NCBI RefSeq assembly: GCF_024679245.1
Contig: NC_090172.1
Span: 47,548,676-47,612,675 of the forward strand
Direction: 5' to 3'
From: Pseudorasbora parva
Lineage: Eukaryota > Chordata > Actinopteri > Cypriniformes > Gobionidae
DNA length: 64,000 bases
How positions within the stretch are numbered: position 1 is the first letter of the stretch; every line of letters starts with the position of its first letter. A program made the position numbers and the translations under genes. The notes under the pieces were generated by a model, which saw only the letters and a list, made by a program, of their open reading frames with translations, was not told the origin of the DNA and made no database searches. This document shows, one piece after another, positions 10,097-22,733 of this stretch.

Positions 10097-12075
10097 ACTC
10101 GGGTCGGCCAGTTCGGAGCCACTAGAAGTACCTGGGCCCCGTCCCGGCGTACCCTCTCCAGAACTCCTGGAAGCAAGACAATCGGGGGGAAGGCGTACAG
10201 AGGCAGCCTCGGCCACTCCTGTACCATGGCATCCAGCCCCAGCGGGGCCGGATGGGTCAGAGAAAACCACTGCGGGCAGTGAGAATTCTCCGCCGAAGCG
10301 AACAGGTCTATCTCTGCCTTCCCATAAACCTTCCAAAGGAGCTCCACCACCTCTGGGTGGAGTCTCCATTCCCCGGGCCTCGGCCCCTGTCTCGACAGGC
10401 TGTCTGCTTCCTGATTCAGGGCCCCCGGGATATATACTGCCCTGATTGACAGCAATCTCCCTTGGGCCCACAGGAGGATCCGGTGTGCCAATTTGTCCAA
10501 CGGACGAGACTTCAGACCCCCCTGGTGGTTTATGTAGGCCACCACGGACGTGTTGTCTGTTCTGACTAGTACATGGTGGCCCCTGAGGTCGGGCAGGAAC
10601 TGTTTCAATGCAAGAAACACTGCGAGCATCTCTAGCCGATTTATGTGCCAGTGCCGCTGATGCTCCTGCCATAGACCCTGGGACGAGCGACCACTCATGG
10701 TCGCCCCCCAGCCCGTGAGAGAGGCGTCTGTCGTTAGCGTTACGCGACGAACATGAGCCCCCAACACGGGACCCTGAGATAAAAACCCCGGGTTTTTCCA
10801 CATGACCAGAGCACGTAGGCATCGCCGCGTGACTTTGATCGTGCGGAGCGGATTTCCCCTCGGGGAGAACCCTTTTGTCTTGAGCCACCACTGCAGTGGC
10901 CTCATGTACAGTAGGCCAAAAGGTATCACGTTGGACGCTGCTGCCATGAGACCTAACAGTTTCTGGAACTGTTTCACAGTGACGGCTCGGCCTAGCTTCT
11001 GTTCTTTGGCGGCTGCCAGGATCGATGCTATGCGTGTTGGCGATAATTGCGCCCGCATAATTACCGAATCCCAGTTCACACCTAGAAAAGTGGTTCTCTG
11101 AGCCGGAGAAAGCACACTCTTCTTGGCGTTCAGCCTCAACCCCAGCTTCGACATATGGGCGAGAACAGCATCTCGATGCTGAACCGCCATCTGCTCTGTA
11201 TTCGCTAGAATCAGCCAGTCGTCGATATAGTTCAGTATGCGGATGCCCTGTAGACGCAGCGGCGCCAGAGCTGCATCCACACACTTGGTGAACGTGCGGG
11301 GTGACAGTGCTAGACCGAAGGGAAGTACACGATATTGGTATGCCTCTCCCCCGAAGGCAAACCTCAGGAACTTCCTGTGATGTGGAAGGATGGAGACATG
11401 AAAATACGCATCTTTGAGGTCTATGGTGACAAACCAATCCTCCGATTTGACCTGCGCTACAATCTGTCTGAGTGTAAGCATCTTGAATTTTAGCTTGGCC
11501 ACCGAGCGATTCAATAGCCGCAGATCTAATATCGGGCGTAAGCCCCCATCCTTCTTCGGCACGATGAAGTAACGGCTGTAAAAGCCAGACTCCCTGCTGG
11601 GAGGGGGAACCCTCTCTATAGCCCCTTTTTGCAGGAGTGTCTCTACTTCCTGTGCCATTACCAGAGCCTGCTCCGGGCCCACCTCTGTAGGTAGGACACC
11701 GCAGAAAGGAGGTGGCCGACTTCTGAATTGAATGGCGTACCCCTTTTCTATTATCTGCAGGACCCAACGAGATATATTTGGTAGACGTTTCCACTCGTCT
11801 AGAAAATCTACTAAGGGAACCAGCCTCTCGAGGCTGGCCTCTGGTGTACTTTGAGCAACAAGCGCAGTGCCCTGAAGCGGCGGACCGGCAGGGAACAACT
11901 GACTTGACTGCTCGGGGACCCCCCGAAGGGGGTGCGGACCACCCTCGGGTGGCCCGCGGAGACCGACTGCGCCCCGGCATTGCGGCAGGGTTGGCAGCGC
12001 GGCCCCCCGAGGGTGCCGTAGGGAAACGGGTACCGTAGGCAGGGGTAAGCACCGTTTCCCTACGGGGGGAACCAC
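9943..12075 (-). CDS. pol: DIRS reverse transcriptase-RNase H polyprotein
   Basis: A 710-residue ORF that copies element RNA to DNA. The RT fingers/palm begin near residue 140 (KKDGGLRPILDLRLLN), and the catalytic motif is YIDD at residues 283-286. RNase H follows, with its first Asp at about residue 450 (TTDASLTGWG) and later ALKQF and RTDNTSVVAY blocks. The C-terminal 130 residues (EIDLFASAENSHC onward) resemble the region that in DIRS elements often follows RNase H and is described as methyltransferase-like; I cannot confirm that function. The start lies 26 bases after the gag stop in the +1 frame relative to gag. The end overlaps the recombinase frame. No stop or frameshift interrupts it. 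Confidence 0.92.
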   Translation of the reverse strand: MVPPVGKRCLPLPTVPVSLRHPRGAALPTLPQCRGAVGLRGPPEGGPHPLRGVPEQSSQLFPAGPPLQGTALVAQSTPEASLERLVPLVDFLDEWKRLPNISRWVLQIIEKGYAIQFRSRPPPFCGVLPTEVGPEQALVMAQEVETLLQKGAIERVPPPSRESGFYSRYFIVPKKDGGLRPILDLRLLNRSVAKLKFKMLTLRQIVAQVKSEDWFVTIDLKDAYFHVSILPHHRKFLRFAFGGEAYQYRVLPFGLALSPRTFTKCVDAALAPLRLQGIRILNYIDDWLILANTEQMAVQHRDAVLAHMSKLGLRLNAKKSVLSPAQRTTFLGVNWDSVIMRAQLSPTRIASILAAAKEQKLGRAVTVKQFQKLLGLMAAASNVIPFGLLYMRPLQWWLKTKGFSPRGNPLRTIKVTRRCLRALVMWKNPGFLSQGPVLGAHVRRVTLTTDASLTGWGATMSGRSSQGLWQEHQRHWHINRLEMLAVFLALKQFLPDLRGHHVLVRTDNTSVVAYINHQGGLKSRPLDKLAHRILLWAQGRLLSIRAVYIPGALNQEADSLSRQGPRPGEWRLHPEVVELLWKVYGKAEIDLFASAENSHCPQWFSLTHPAPLGLDAMVQEWPRLPLYAFPPIVLLPGVLERVRRDGAQVLLVAPNWPTRVWFSDLISLLEGSPMEIPTRRDLLSQAGGRFLHPRPEMWKLWAWPLRGLGS

Positions 12076-12100
12076 CCTCAGCGTCCTGACGCTTCTGGCG

Positions 12101-13582
12101 TCAGGAACGCTTCGACGAGGCCTTCTTGGCGATCAGGACTGTCCGCAGATCAGCCCTGCCCCTCGAAGGCCTCGTCTGAGAGCGCCGCCCCTCGTCCCCA
12201 CGCTGAGGGGGAGCTCGGGCAGCGACGCTCTGTTTCTGCTGAGCCCTGTAGGAGGAGCTCGTACTCGGCTTGGGCTGCTTGGTGGTATCAGCAGCAGCCC
12301 CAGGGACCTGGACCCGGAGAGGGAGGAACTGCTTGAGCGCCGCAGCTTGCTTTTTCGACTCCTGGAACCTCTCGGTGACAGTGTGAACTGCGTCACCGAA
12401 GAGGCCTCCAGGAGATAGCGGCGCATCAAGCAGAAAGGCTTTCTCCCTCTCCTTGATGTCTGTGGGGTTTAACCATAAATGCCTCTCCGTAGCCACCAAT
12501 GCTGCCATGGAGCGGCCAACACATCTGGCCGTCTCCTTGGTGGCCCGGAGAGCTAGATCGGCTGATGATCTTAATTCAGCGATAATATCACCCCCCACAG
12601 CATCACTACCGTCCAAATCCCTTAGCAGGTCAGCCTGGTATGCCTGCACGATAGCCATCGTGTGCAGGCATGCAGCCGCTTGACCCGCCGCCGAGTACGC
12701 TTTACCCACCATCGCCGACGTTGTTTTTAGAGGTCTGGTGGGTAAAGTCGGGGCCTTCAGGGACGATGCCGAGGAAGGCGAGAGATGGCTCGCGAGCGTC
12801 TCTTCAACCTTTGGCATCGCCCCATAACCATACTGTCTCAGCCCGCAAATGTTGCTGTAGACCGAAGTCTGCGGGCTGAAGACACGATATGAAGCCGGTC
12901 TCTTCCACGATCTTGCCACCTCGGTGTGCAAATCGTGGAAGAACGGCAGGCCCCGTCGCTGAGGTTCTGAAGCGCGAGACGGCAGGAAGCGTTCGTCTAG
13001 CTTACTATGACGTTTTCTTCCTGCCTCAGATCTTTCAGTGGGCCAGTCGATGTTTAATCTGGCCACTGCTCGCGTCAAAACCTCAACTAGCTCCTCACTA
13101 GCAGGGGACTGAAGTGGCGAATCTTCAGTATCGATACTTTCAACGTCCACCTCCTCAGAGCTGGACAGATGAAGTACCGGCGGCTCTCTCGGGGGGGAAG
13201 AAACCGCCATGCGTGCTTCCATGCCCCGAGAAGAACCGCTGGATGGAGCAGGTGAGGGCAGAGATAAGGCAGCGCCCGTCTCTAACCCCTCTGCAACATC
13301 CAATTGTGATCCCCACGACTGCAGCCTCCGCTCCGCCTCGGCGGCAGCGGGACCAGAGCCGCGGGGAACACGAGCCGAGGCACCCTCCTCGAAGAGTGCC
13401 CGGCGGGAGCGCAGCGTTCTCAGTGGCATACGCTCACAGTGCTCGCAAGCAGCCCCCTCGAGGGCTGCCTGGGCATGCTGCGCTCCCAAGCATGCAACAC
13501 AGAGAAGATGTGTGTCCCCGCCCGTGATGTAGCGTGGGCAGGGAGGAACACACTTTCTGAAATTGCTGCTTTCACTCGCCAT
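12101..13582 (-). CDS. gag: DIRS Gag-like structural protein
   Basis: A 493-residue ORF, first in the element and presumably the nucleocapsid-type protein. The N terminus holds a compact Cys/His cluster (C11, C15, H25, C28, C31, H36 and a later C-x2-C) that looks like a zinc-binding module. A Ser/acidic low-complexity stretch follows around residues 110-160. The middle, around residues 200-400, is predicted mainly helical from its composition. The tail is Arg/Ser/Lys-rich and could bind RNA. The element at 57.8 kb has the same Cys/His cluster in its gag remnant, supporting the family call. The start ATG at 13582 precedes the cluster and lies about 150 bases inside the terminal repeat. The exact role is inferred from position. 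Confidence 0.83.
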   Translation of the reverse strand: MASESSNFRKCVPPCPRYITGGDTHLLCVACLGAQHAQAALEGAACEHCERMPLRTLRSRRALFEEGASARVPRGSGPAAAEAERRLQSWGSQLDVAEGLETGAALSLPSPAPSSGSSRGMEARMAVSSPPREPPVLHLSSSEEVDVESIDTEDSPLQSPASEELVEVLTRAVARLNIDWPTERSEAGRKRHSKLDERFLPSRASEPQRRGLPFFHDLHTEVARSWKRPASYRVFSPQTSVYSNICGLRQYGYGAMPKVEETLASHLSPSSASSLKAPTLPTRPLKTTSAMVGKAYSAAGQAAACLHTMAIVQAYQADLLRDLDGSDAVGGDIIAELRSSADLALRATKETARCVGRSMAALVATERHLWLNPTDIKEREKAFLLDAPLSPGGLFGDAVHTVTERFQESKKQAAALKQFLPLRVQVPGAAADTTKQPKPSTSSSYRAQQKQSVAARAPPQRGDEGRRSQTRPSRGRADLRTVLIAKKASSKRS

Positions 13583-13732
13583 TCTATCTATTCTATTTTC
13601 TCTTTTTTCTGTTAATATATGGAATATTTAACAAAAAGGGTGGAAAATCTCTGCTTTTTTATATAATAGACAGACAAAAACACCAAATAGACAGACAGGT
13701 TCACACAGATCGCTTGCTGAAGGCTCAGAAGC

Positions 13733-13880
13733 TAGTTCCTGTTTGTTTTCACGGACGTTTTATAGCTTCCGGTCGATGACGTCATCACGCCGACGATCGA
13801 TCTTTTTTCCGATGGAATGGTTCTACAGGCGCTTCACGACGCATTTAAACAGAGGCGTTCTCACAGCGTTTCGACGCAGC
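13733..13880 (-). repeat. DIRS inverted terminal repeat (5' side of element)
   Basis: Reverse complement of 8578-8725. It lies upstream of gag on the minus strand, so it probably carries the promoter. TTTTATAG at about 13756 is an AT-rich motif near its inner edge. Confidence 0.93.
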
Positions 13881-13901
13881 TCGAGTTCCCCGAAAGGGAA
13901 C

Positions 13902-15105
13902 TCCGCATCGCTCGACTGTTTATTTGGTTTCTGAAATCAAAAGAATTGCACAAAAATATTGAGAGTAGAAATTTTTCAACCATCTCATCAGCTGTGCCAT
14001 GTCATCTTGTAATGGCTTGTGTGTAACACGCAAATGTTAGAAAAAATGGACTGTATTTTTCTCTGTAACTTAATCCACAAAAACTGAGCCTCAGAAGGAA
14101 GTGTGTCAGTAACACACATGTATAGAGCAGCTGTAACTAGCACTTAATGTGAGATAGATGGAATTCAAACCCTCAGTTGCCAATTCCCCAGTTGGTCCAC
14201 TCAATACCTCTGTCCCTACCACACAGACATTAGGCTTTCATTTACCTTTTCCCCAAATTACTTTCTTCTTAGGTCAGTCTGGGGTCAATCCAATAGTCAA
14301 CAGAGGCTTGAGGAGAACTGGTGTGGATCTGAATGAGCAAACCAGATCAGATTTCAGTCACTGTACTCCACTTCCTCATCTCATCAAGAACCCCTTGAGA
14401 ATGAGGTCACACAGAAAATATATGGCTGTTTCTTCATCTATGGGCACTCTTGGCCTTAAGGGATTTTTTTTTAAGTTTCTTAAAACACTTTGCTCAAAAT
14501 AGTTCAGTCAGGACCATTTAAGTCAAAAACACCTAGACAAACTTTTAGTCAACTTCTTATTGGCATAATGGGCAAACGTTACATATGGCTCTGTTCTAAA
14601 TTCCCCTTCCTCATATCATGAGCTCCATGGAAAGCTACGACAGGGAGCAGTAGCAGCTTCTGTGGACAACCTCTAATTTTTTAAATTTGGGAGAGAAGCA
14701 TAAATCCCCCCATTAAGAACAGAGCATGCATAAATGACAACAGAATGACATTAAGTTAAAAACCAGTTTAAGGAGGAGCTGGGGAGGAGGTGGGTTGCAA
14801 AGCAGCATGGAGTGGAAGCAGCCAAGCAGACGGACTGAACTTAAGCTGAACTTAATTAAGGCGTCCTGTTTGAGAGTTGACACTGAGTGGAAGCGGATCA
14901 GCTGATATGGGCGTGGCTTGAATTTGCTGATGTCAGCTGATATCAGAGCTTTACTACATGGCCTGCCTGAACAAATATAGAATGCTTTATTTGTCCTTTA
15001 AAAGTGAACACTAACAGTATTTTTTTCTGAAAGTAGTCCATCACGGTCTAATTTCCACCACATGTTAAAAGGTGTTTTGTGCTTGATAGCATTAAGAGAG
15101 ATTTT
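13902..15105. other. Non-coding stretch, no gene recognised
   Basis: AT-rich flank of the DIRS insertion. An open frame at 14158-14502 has no recognisable domain and is not called. Confidence 0.5.
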
Positions 15106-15285
15106 GGTTACATTTTATTTTACAGTAATATTAATTAACAACATGTACTTACTATAGGGTTATGGTAGCATTGGGGTTTAATTGAGCCTTTTTAGTTGCA
15201 TATCATTTAGCATAATATACTGTTATTACTATGGTACAGTGAAAAATACTACAAGGACACTGTAAAATAAACTGTTACCAATTAT
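15106..15285. mobile_element. Small inverted-repeat MITE
   Basis: TTGGTTACATTTTATTTTACAGT at the left is mirrored by ACTGTAAAATAAACTGTTACCAA at the right. At 180 bases it is non-coding and too small for any transposase. Confidence 0.6.
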
Positions 15286-16013
15286 TTTAACATTGTTGAC
15301 CTTTTAATTAAACGGCCATCTCTTTTGTCTTGCGTATTTAATTTCTAGCTTTTAACGTATCCGTAACTTAAATATTTAACAATAATTTCACAAATTAATT
15401 TTTTGATAAGTAATTGTGCACCATTTATTTTAAGTACTATTTACATTGATTTCTTCACATTCCATATTTGGGGAATTTTCAAAAATGTTTTTTCTGGCTG
15501 ATTTCTCTTCACTAACTTGAGAAAGAAAAAAAAAACTTTATTTAAAACAAAATTGTTCGGTGTGGTGGAAATGATGCCACAATTGTGTGGGTCGGCGAGT
15601 CATATTTTTTTAAAGAACATTTATATAAATCACTTTGACATATTATTGAAGTGTTTTGTTGTTGTTGTTTGTTATTTCACTATTTATTAAGATTGTAGAT
15701 TTAAACATGTAATAATTTATATTTTTAAGGATAGATATATTTTAGAATTGAAGTCTCTACGACTGGCCACTTTGGTGTTTTCCTGCCTGCAATGCAAGAC
15801 CCAAGGTGCAAACCTATATAGGATAAGACGTGGAATAAGGAAGGAAGGAAGGGTCTGTGACAAGAGTAAAGCTATAAAATCTGCATATACATGATTTTAA
15901 ATAGAGCAAAAATAGTTTCAAGGTCAGTTTTTGCAACGACAGAAAAAAAATTTGTAAGTAAGCTTCATTCCCTGATGACAACATGATATTGTCCAAAGTT
16001 GAAGAAACACCTA

Positions 16014-16016
<3 letters not shown>

Positions 16017-16094
<78 letters not shown>

Positions 16095-16120
16095 GCACAC
16101 ACACGCACACACACGCACAC

Positions 16121-16175
<55 letters not shown>
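16017..16175. repeat. (TA)n-(AC)n compound microsatellite
   Basis: About 38 TA units to 16093, then AC units with regularly spaced ACGC variants, then pure AC to 16175. Cys-Val and Tyr-Ile open frames across it are artefacts. Confidence 0.97.
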
Positions 16176-16176
<1 letters not shown>

Positions 16177-16793
16177 CAAAACATTAATTCGTAATACTTA
16201 GCTTTGGTGTTTCCTGCAGTCTGTTCTTCAGCATTCTGCTTGTTCTCACATTATTGTATTTTATAATATCCTTTCAGTGGGCAGATATTCCCCTCCCTTT
16301 CAAAAGCATAAAAGCTTTAAGCCTTTTTTTTTAAAGGGAAATGACTGGTGTTTATAAGGTGTTAATGGCCAAATTTGTTTTTGCCCAAGTTTATTCAATG
16401 CAGTCTCATTAAAATCATGTACAGTACGTCCATGAAAGGGCATTAAACAGGGGTGGAATGGGAGATTTAAGTCTTGGCATGTGTGCTCGTGCCTCTGTGT
16501 TTTCTCTGGCTTCCTCAAACAGCCACTTGTCCTTCACAGCATTGTTATTCGCATGAAGTTCAGGGCCATTGTTTGAACTTTAAACAGTTTCTGGTGGCTT
16601 CGCCCTGTGGCCGTCTGAACCCTGGATCTAATTTCAAACCTCTGCTTTAGCGGTATGATGTAGTAGCCTTGCTATGTTGCGGTTTTGCCCTATGCGTTGA
16701 AAACATAAGCTAGTAAAAAACAACACGGGTGAGAAGAAAAGAGCTTCCTGGAAGGAGGACAATAGTTACCTTGAATAAGTCCCAGGTCCCAGA

Positions 16794-16927
<134 letters not shown>

Positions 16928-17704
16928 GGTCTGCAGTCATTTCACAGTTTTCTCTCCTCCTTCTCTCAGCCGCCACCACTCTGGAGCTTTCTGATTATTT
17001 TACTGGGAAAGAAAAAGTAAACATGGCAGCTCTGTGTGTATGTGTGTGTGTGAGCGCAGGACAATTGCAGTTCTCACAGAGAGCAGCCAGTCGTAGACAT
17101 AATGACTCACCTCCCGTCCTGGTCAGGTACGGGTGAGTGAAGGCCGCGTCTACCAACATACACACACTTCTCACTGCCATGACGGTGGGCGCACGGCTCT
17201 GCTGCTCCTCTGCGGCCGTTTTTGTCCAAAGAGAAGTACAAGGCATCGGTCCAAAGACTCTGTAGGTTGGGATGAATTTATTGTTGTGTGGGAATGGCCG
17301 ATTCTTTCTTGGTGCCAGATTGTACTTTGGCCAGAGATGGTCTTGTTGACTCAGAGTGGGTAAAGTGGGTTGGAGACACATATCCGAGCTGAGAGGTGGT
17401 GATGGATGGATGTGGTCATTCAAAAGTAATAGCTAACGCAAATGATGGTGATTATTGAGGTTTCTTCAGCTCTTGCCTGAAGGGCATAACTAGGGGAAGC
17501 TCATAAAGGATCCACTGGACCACCCACACCCATAGAGAGGAACGAAACACAGTGCTTGGAGGTCATGGAGAGCAGCATTGACTGAAACAACCTCATACAC
17601 ATGCGTTGCAAAACCTATTGAGCTGTCTATTTTAGGCTGCACTATATGACATAATGGGTACAATATTAGTTATGCAAATATCACATGTAACCCTAATGGA
17701 GGAG

Positions 17705-18480
17705 GCACTGTTTAATTCAGGCATTCTCAACTCTGGTTCTCGAAGTCCACTATCCTGCAATGTTTAGCTCCAACCCTAATCAAACAGCTGAACAAGCTAA
17801 TCAAGGATTCTGGATTAATAGAAAGCTACACACCTATTTTCTTACGAGCCTAATGTATTTTTGACTGGAACTTGCCCGAACCAGAAGTGCCTCCCATATA
17901 ATATAAAAGAGACTGAAAGGTTGCGCTACAAATAATCCTTATATCTATCCCCTTGACTGAAGTACCTGTAAAATTTCCTCCATGTTCTGTTTTCAGATTT
18001 CAAGAGATTGAAATAATGCTTGGTATGTTTACGTGACAACAAGAGTATCTATGGCAAGAGCGCTTTTCAGTCTGTGCATATACTGAGCATTTGTGGTTTG
18101 CTCGGAAATCACTTTGAAGCATTATCGCTCAGTGTTCCGCTTACTGAACATTTTTGATTAAGGCAATGTTACTCAAGCTATTACTACAGTGATCTGTAAT
18201 ATTGCTGCTGAAGTAATCATTGTCTGTTATAGTCATTTGTTAATGCTTTTACACTATTGAATGTCTTTTTAAAGTAGAATAGTCATCTCATTTTACCCAG
18301 TTTTTGAAAATCCGTATTAGAGAGACCTTTTCGCTGATTACATTTTAACGCAATTACTCCTATAATTTGCGCAAATCGTGATGTGGTGTAGGAAAAGGAT
18401 AAGGTAGGTGAGTTGGATCAAGGTTGGAGCTAAACTCTTTTGGAAAATGGACCTCAAGGGCCGTTAAGAACCTCTGATCT
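17705..18480. mobile_element. Non-autonomous DNA transposon with inverted ends
   Basis: The left end (CTCAACTCTGGTTCTCGAAG ... GTTTAGCTCCAACCCT) and the right end (AAGGTTGGAGCTAAACTC ... CTTAAGAACCTCTG on the complement) are inverted relatives over about 70 bases. The 700-base interior has no ORF. Exact ends and target duplication are not clear by eye. Confidence 0.6.
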
Positions 18481-18482
18481 TA

Positions 18483-18510
18483 AATAATAATAATAATAAT
18501 AATAATAATA
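18483..18510. repeat. (AAT)n microsatellite
   Basis: About nine AAT units at the junction between the 17705-18480 element and the next repeat. Confidence 0.9.
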
Positions 18511-18714
18511 GTTTTTGTTCATCAGTTGTTTTAAATGCTACAAGATCATTGGAGTTTTTAAAGATTAATTTTGAGTGTAAGATGATGGCAAAGGTTTTTG
18601 TATACGTAAAAATAAGGGAAATGTTTTTAATTTAAATTATCCTTGTATATTGTATACTGAATCAACTATCTAGATGAAAATTGTTTTAAATTAATCAGTT
18701 TTTTTGTTTTTAAA

Positions 18715-19020
18715 AAAGAATGCTCACCAAAGCTAAATTTGTTTGATAAAAAATACAGTAAAAACAGTAACATTGTGAAATATTATTATATCTCTTTTCT
18801 ATTGTAACATATTTTAAAATGATATTTTTCTCTGTGGTGGCAACAGTGAATTTTCAGCAGCCATTACTTCAGTCTGAAGTTGTGCTGCTTAATATTTTTG
18901 TGGAAACCGTTATACATATTTTTCAGGATTTTTGATGAATAGAAAGTTCAAAAGAAACTTGTTGTTTTTGTTACAATGTAAATTTCATCCTTGCTGAATA
19001 AAAGTATTAATTTCTTCTTC
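18715..19020 (-). repeat. Interspersed repeat copy (same family as 21895-24790)
   Basis: The stretch containing GTGCTGCTTAATATTTTTGTG and AATAAAAGTATTAATTTC is the reverse complement of a diverged copy at 21895-22134. It is non-coding. I recognise it as an abundant cyprinid repeat type but cannot name the family with certainty. Confidence 0.6.
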
Positions 19021-21365
<2,345 letters not shown>

Positions 21366-21894
21366 CAATTATATCTGTAAAATGTAAAAATGCTATTGTT
21401 TGATAATTAGTTTAGAGGTCAGTTGATGACCTTCATGAATGTGTCCTTTGCTTTATGGGATATTTTTGTGCATTTATTTCGTCACGTACAGCAAGTCACG
21501 TTCTGTTCAACACAACAATGCTTTTGTGTTGACCTATTTTTTTTTCCATCACACTACCTATGATTCATTATCAGTAGTTCAGTTCCTATCACATAATGGC
21601 ACCTGTGTGGGCAACAAGGGTTCATCACAGTCAATTGAGGAAGTTTAGTGGTTAAAACTGCACATCCAGACACACAAGCATCATCACACAACCAGGCACA
21701 CATCATTCATTCCTGAGACATAAGACAAAACTTGTGCAATAACCTTACATTTGTATTTAAGATTCAACATTTTCATCTCTTCAACATACTTCATGCGCTT
21801 TTCTCTTTATTTGATTAAAATCATGACATTGCATTAAATATCCTGACAAAAGGTAGAAGTTAGTTTTAAATGTATACAGCAAGGTCCCAACATT

Positions 21895-22134
21895 TTTATT
21901 ATCAACTTAAGACATTTATGAAAAAAGGCAAGCAAGGTTGCGTCCAATTAATCACAACAGTAAATGTCAGTAAATATATTTAAAATGTTACAAAAGATTT
22001 CTATTTAAAATTAATGCTGTTGTTTTGATCTTTACATCCTGAAAAAAAAATCAGGGTTTTCATAAAAATATTAAGCAGCACAACTTATTTTCAACATTGA
22101 TAATAATAAGTAATGTTTCTTGAGCACCAAATCA
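21895..22134 (+). repeat. Interspersed repeat, 5' half, split by insertion
   Basis: This is homologous, in inverted orientation, to 18715-19020. It ends at CACCAAATCA (22134), and the matching continuation resumes at about 24650 (ACATATTACAATGATTAC). Confidence 0.6.
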
Positions 22135-22524
22135 GTTGTCCGGCTAATCACCAGACCAAGTTCAATTTAAAATTGAACATTGGTCTGGGAAGTCTGCTCT
22201 GTATTTTCTGCTGCACAACAGGCGTGATAAATGAGCATTCTTCGAATAACTCTGTATGTAATTGAATAGTCCTTCACCCAAGAGGCGTGATCAACAGGCA
22301 ACAACCCATCATTTCTCTACAAAAAATTACTTGTTGAATTTACTTTAAAAGTATGTGGTAAGTGTGTGGTTGCACACAACTATACTGAGCAATTTTTACA
22401 AATACAATTTTTATTATATGAACAAAAAAATTCAAGTAAAACTGGCACAATTTCTTTGAGTAAATACAAGCCATTTGAATTTTTCACTGTTACATAATAT
22501 TTATATGTGCCGTTTACTTAATTA

Positions 22525-22731
22525 CAGTGCCTTGCAAAAGTATTCGGCCCCCTTGAACTTTGCGACCTTTTGCCACATTTCAGGCTTCAAACATAAAGAT
22601 ATAAAACAATTTTTTTGTGAAGAATCAACAACAAGTGAAATACAATCATGAAGTGGAATGAAATTTATTGGATTTTTCAAACTTTTTTAACAAATCAAAA
22701 ATTGGGCATGAAAAATTATTCGTCCCCCTTA
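22525..22731 (+). repeat. Tc1 left terminal inverted repeat
   Basis: About 207 bases, the diverged reverse complement of 23933-24138. Both ends carry CAGTGCCTTGC and inner copies of the GGGGCCGAATA-type motif, as in IR/DR-type Tc1 elements. Confidence 0.88.
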
Positions 22732-22733
22732 AT

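Larger units (their letters stand above)
8530..13901 (-). mobile_element. DIRS-type tyrosine-recombinase retrotransposon, apparently complete
   Basis: On the minus strand the element runs gag (13582-12101), RT-RNase H (12075-9943) and tyrosine recombinase (10096-8942). All three frames are open with key catalytic residues present. Inverted terminal repeats lie at 8578-8725 and 13733-13880, matching over 148 bases by eye. An internal complementary region at 8781-8881 matches both ends in inverted orientation: its first 57 bases match 8530-8586 and its last 47 match 13855-13901. This is the defining DIRS architecture. DIRS elements use a recombinase in place of an integrase and leave no target duplication, and none is visible here. 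Perfect repeats and open frames suggest recent insertion and possible autonomy. GC content is far above the flanks. Confidence 0.93.

Noticed and set aside
9943..10340. DNA methyltransferase function for the DIRS Pol C terminus
   Set aside because: Position fits the methyltransferase-like region described in DIRS elements, but I see no clear catalytic motif, so it is mentioned only as a resemblance.
9501..10445. 314-codon open frame on the plus strand
   Set aside because: It lies antisense to the DIRS RT C-terminal region and the recombinase. Its composition reflects the codon structure of the real minus-strand genes, and no domain is recognisable.
13114..13532. Plus-strand open frames over the DIRS gag
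   Set aside because: Antisense shadows of gag in GC-rich sequence.
15814..16201. Cys-Val / Tyr-Ile open frames
   Set aside because: Translation of AC and TA microsatellites on both strands.
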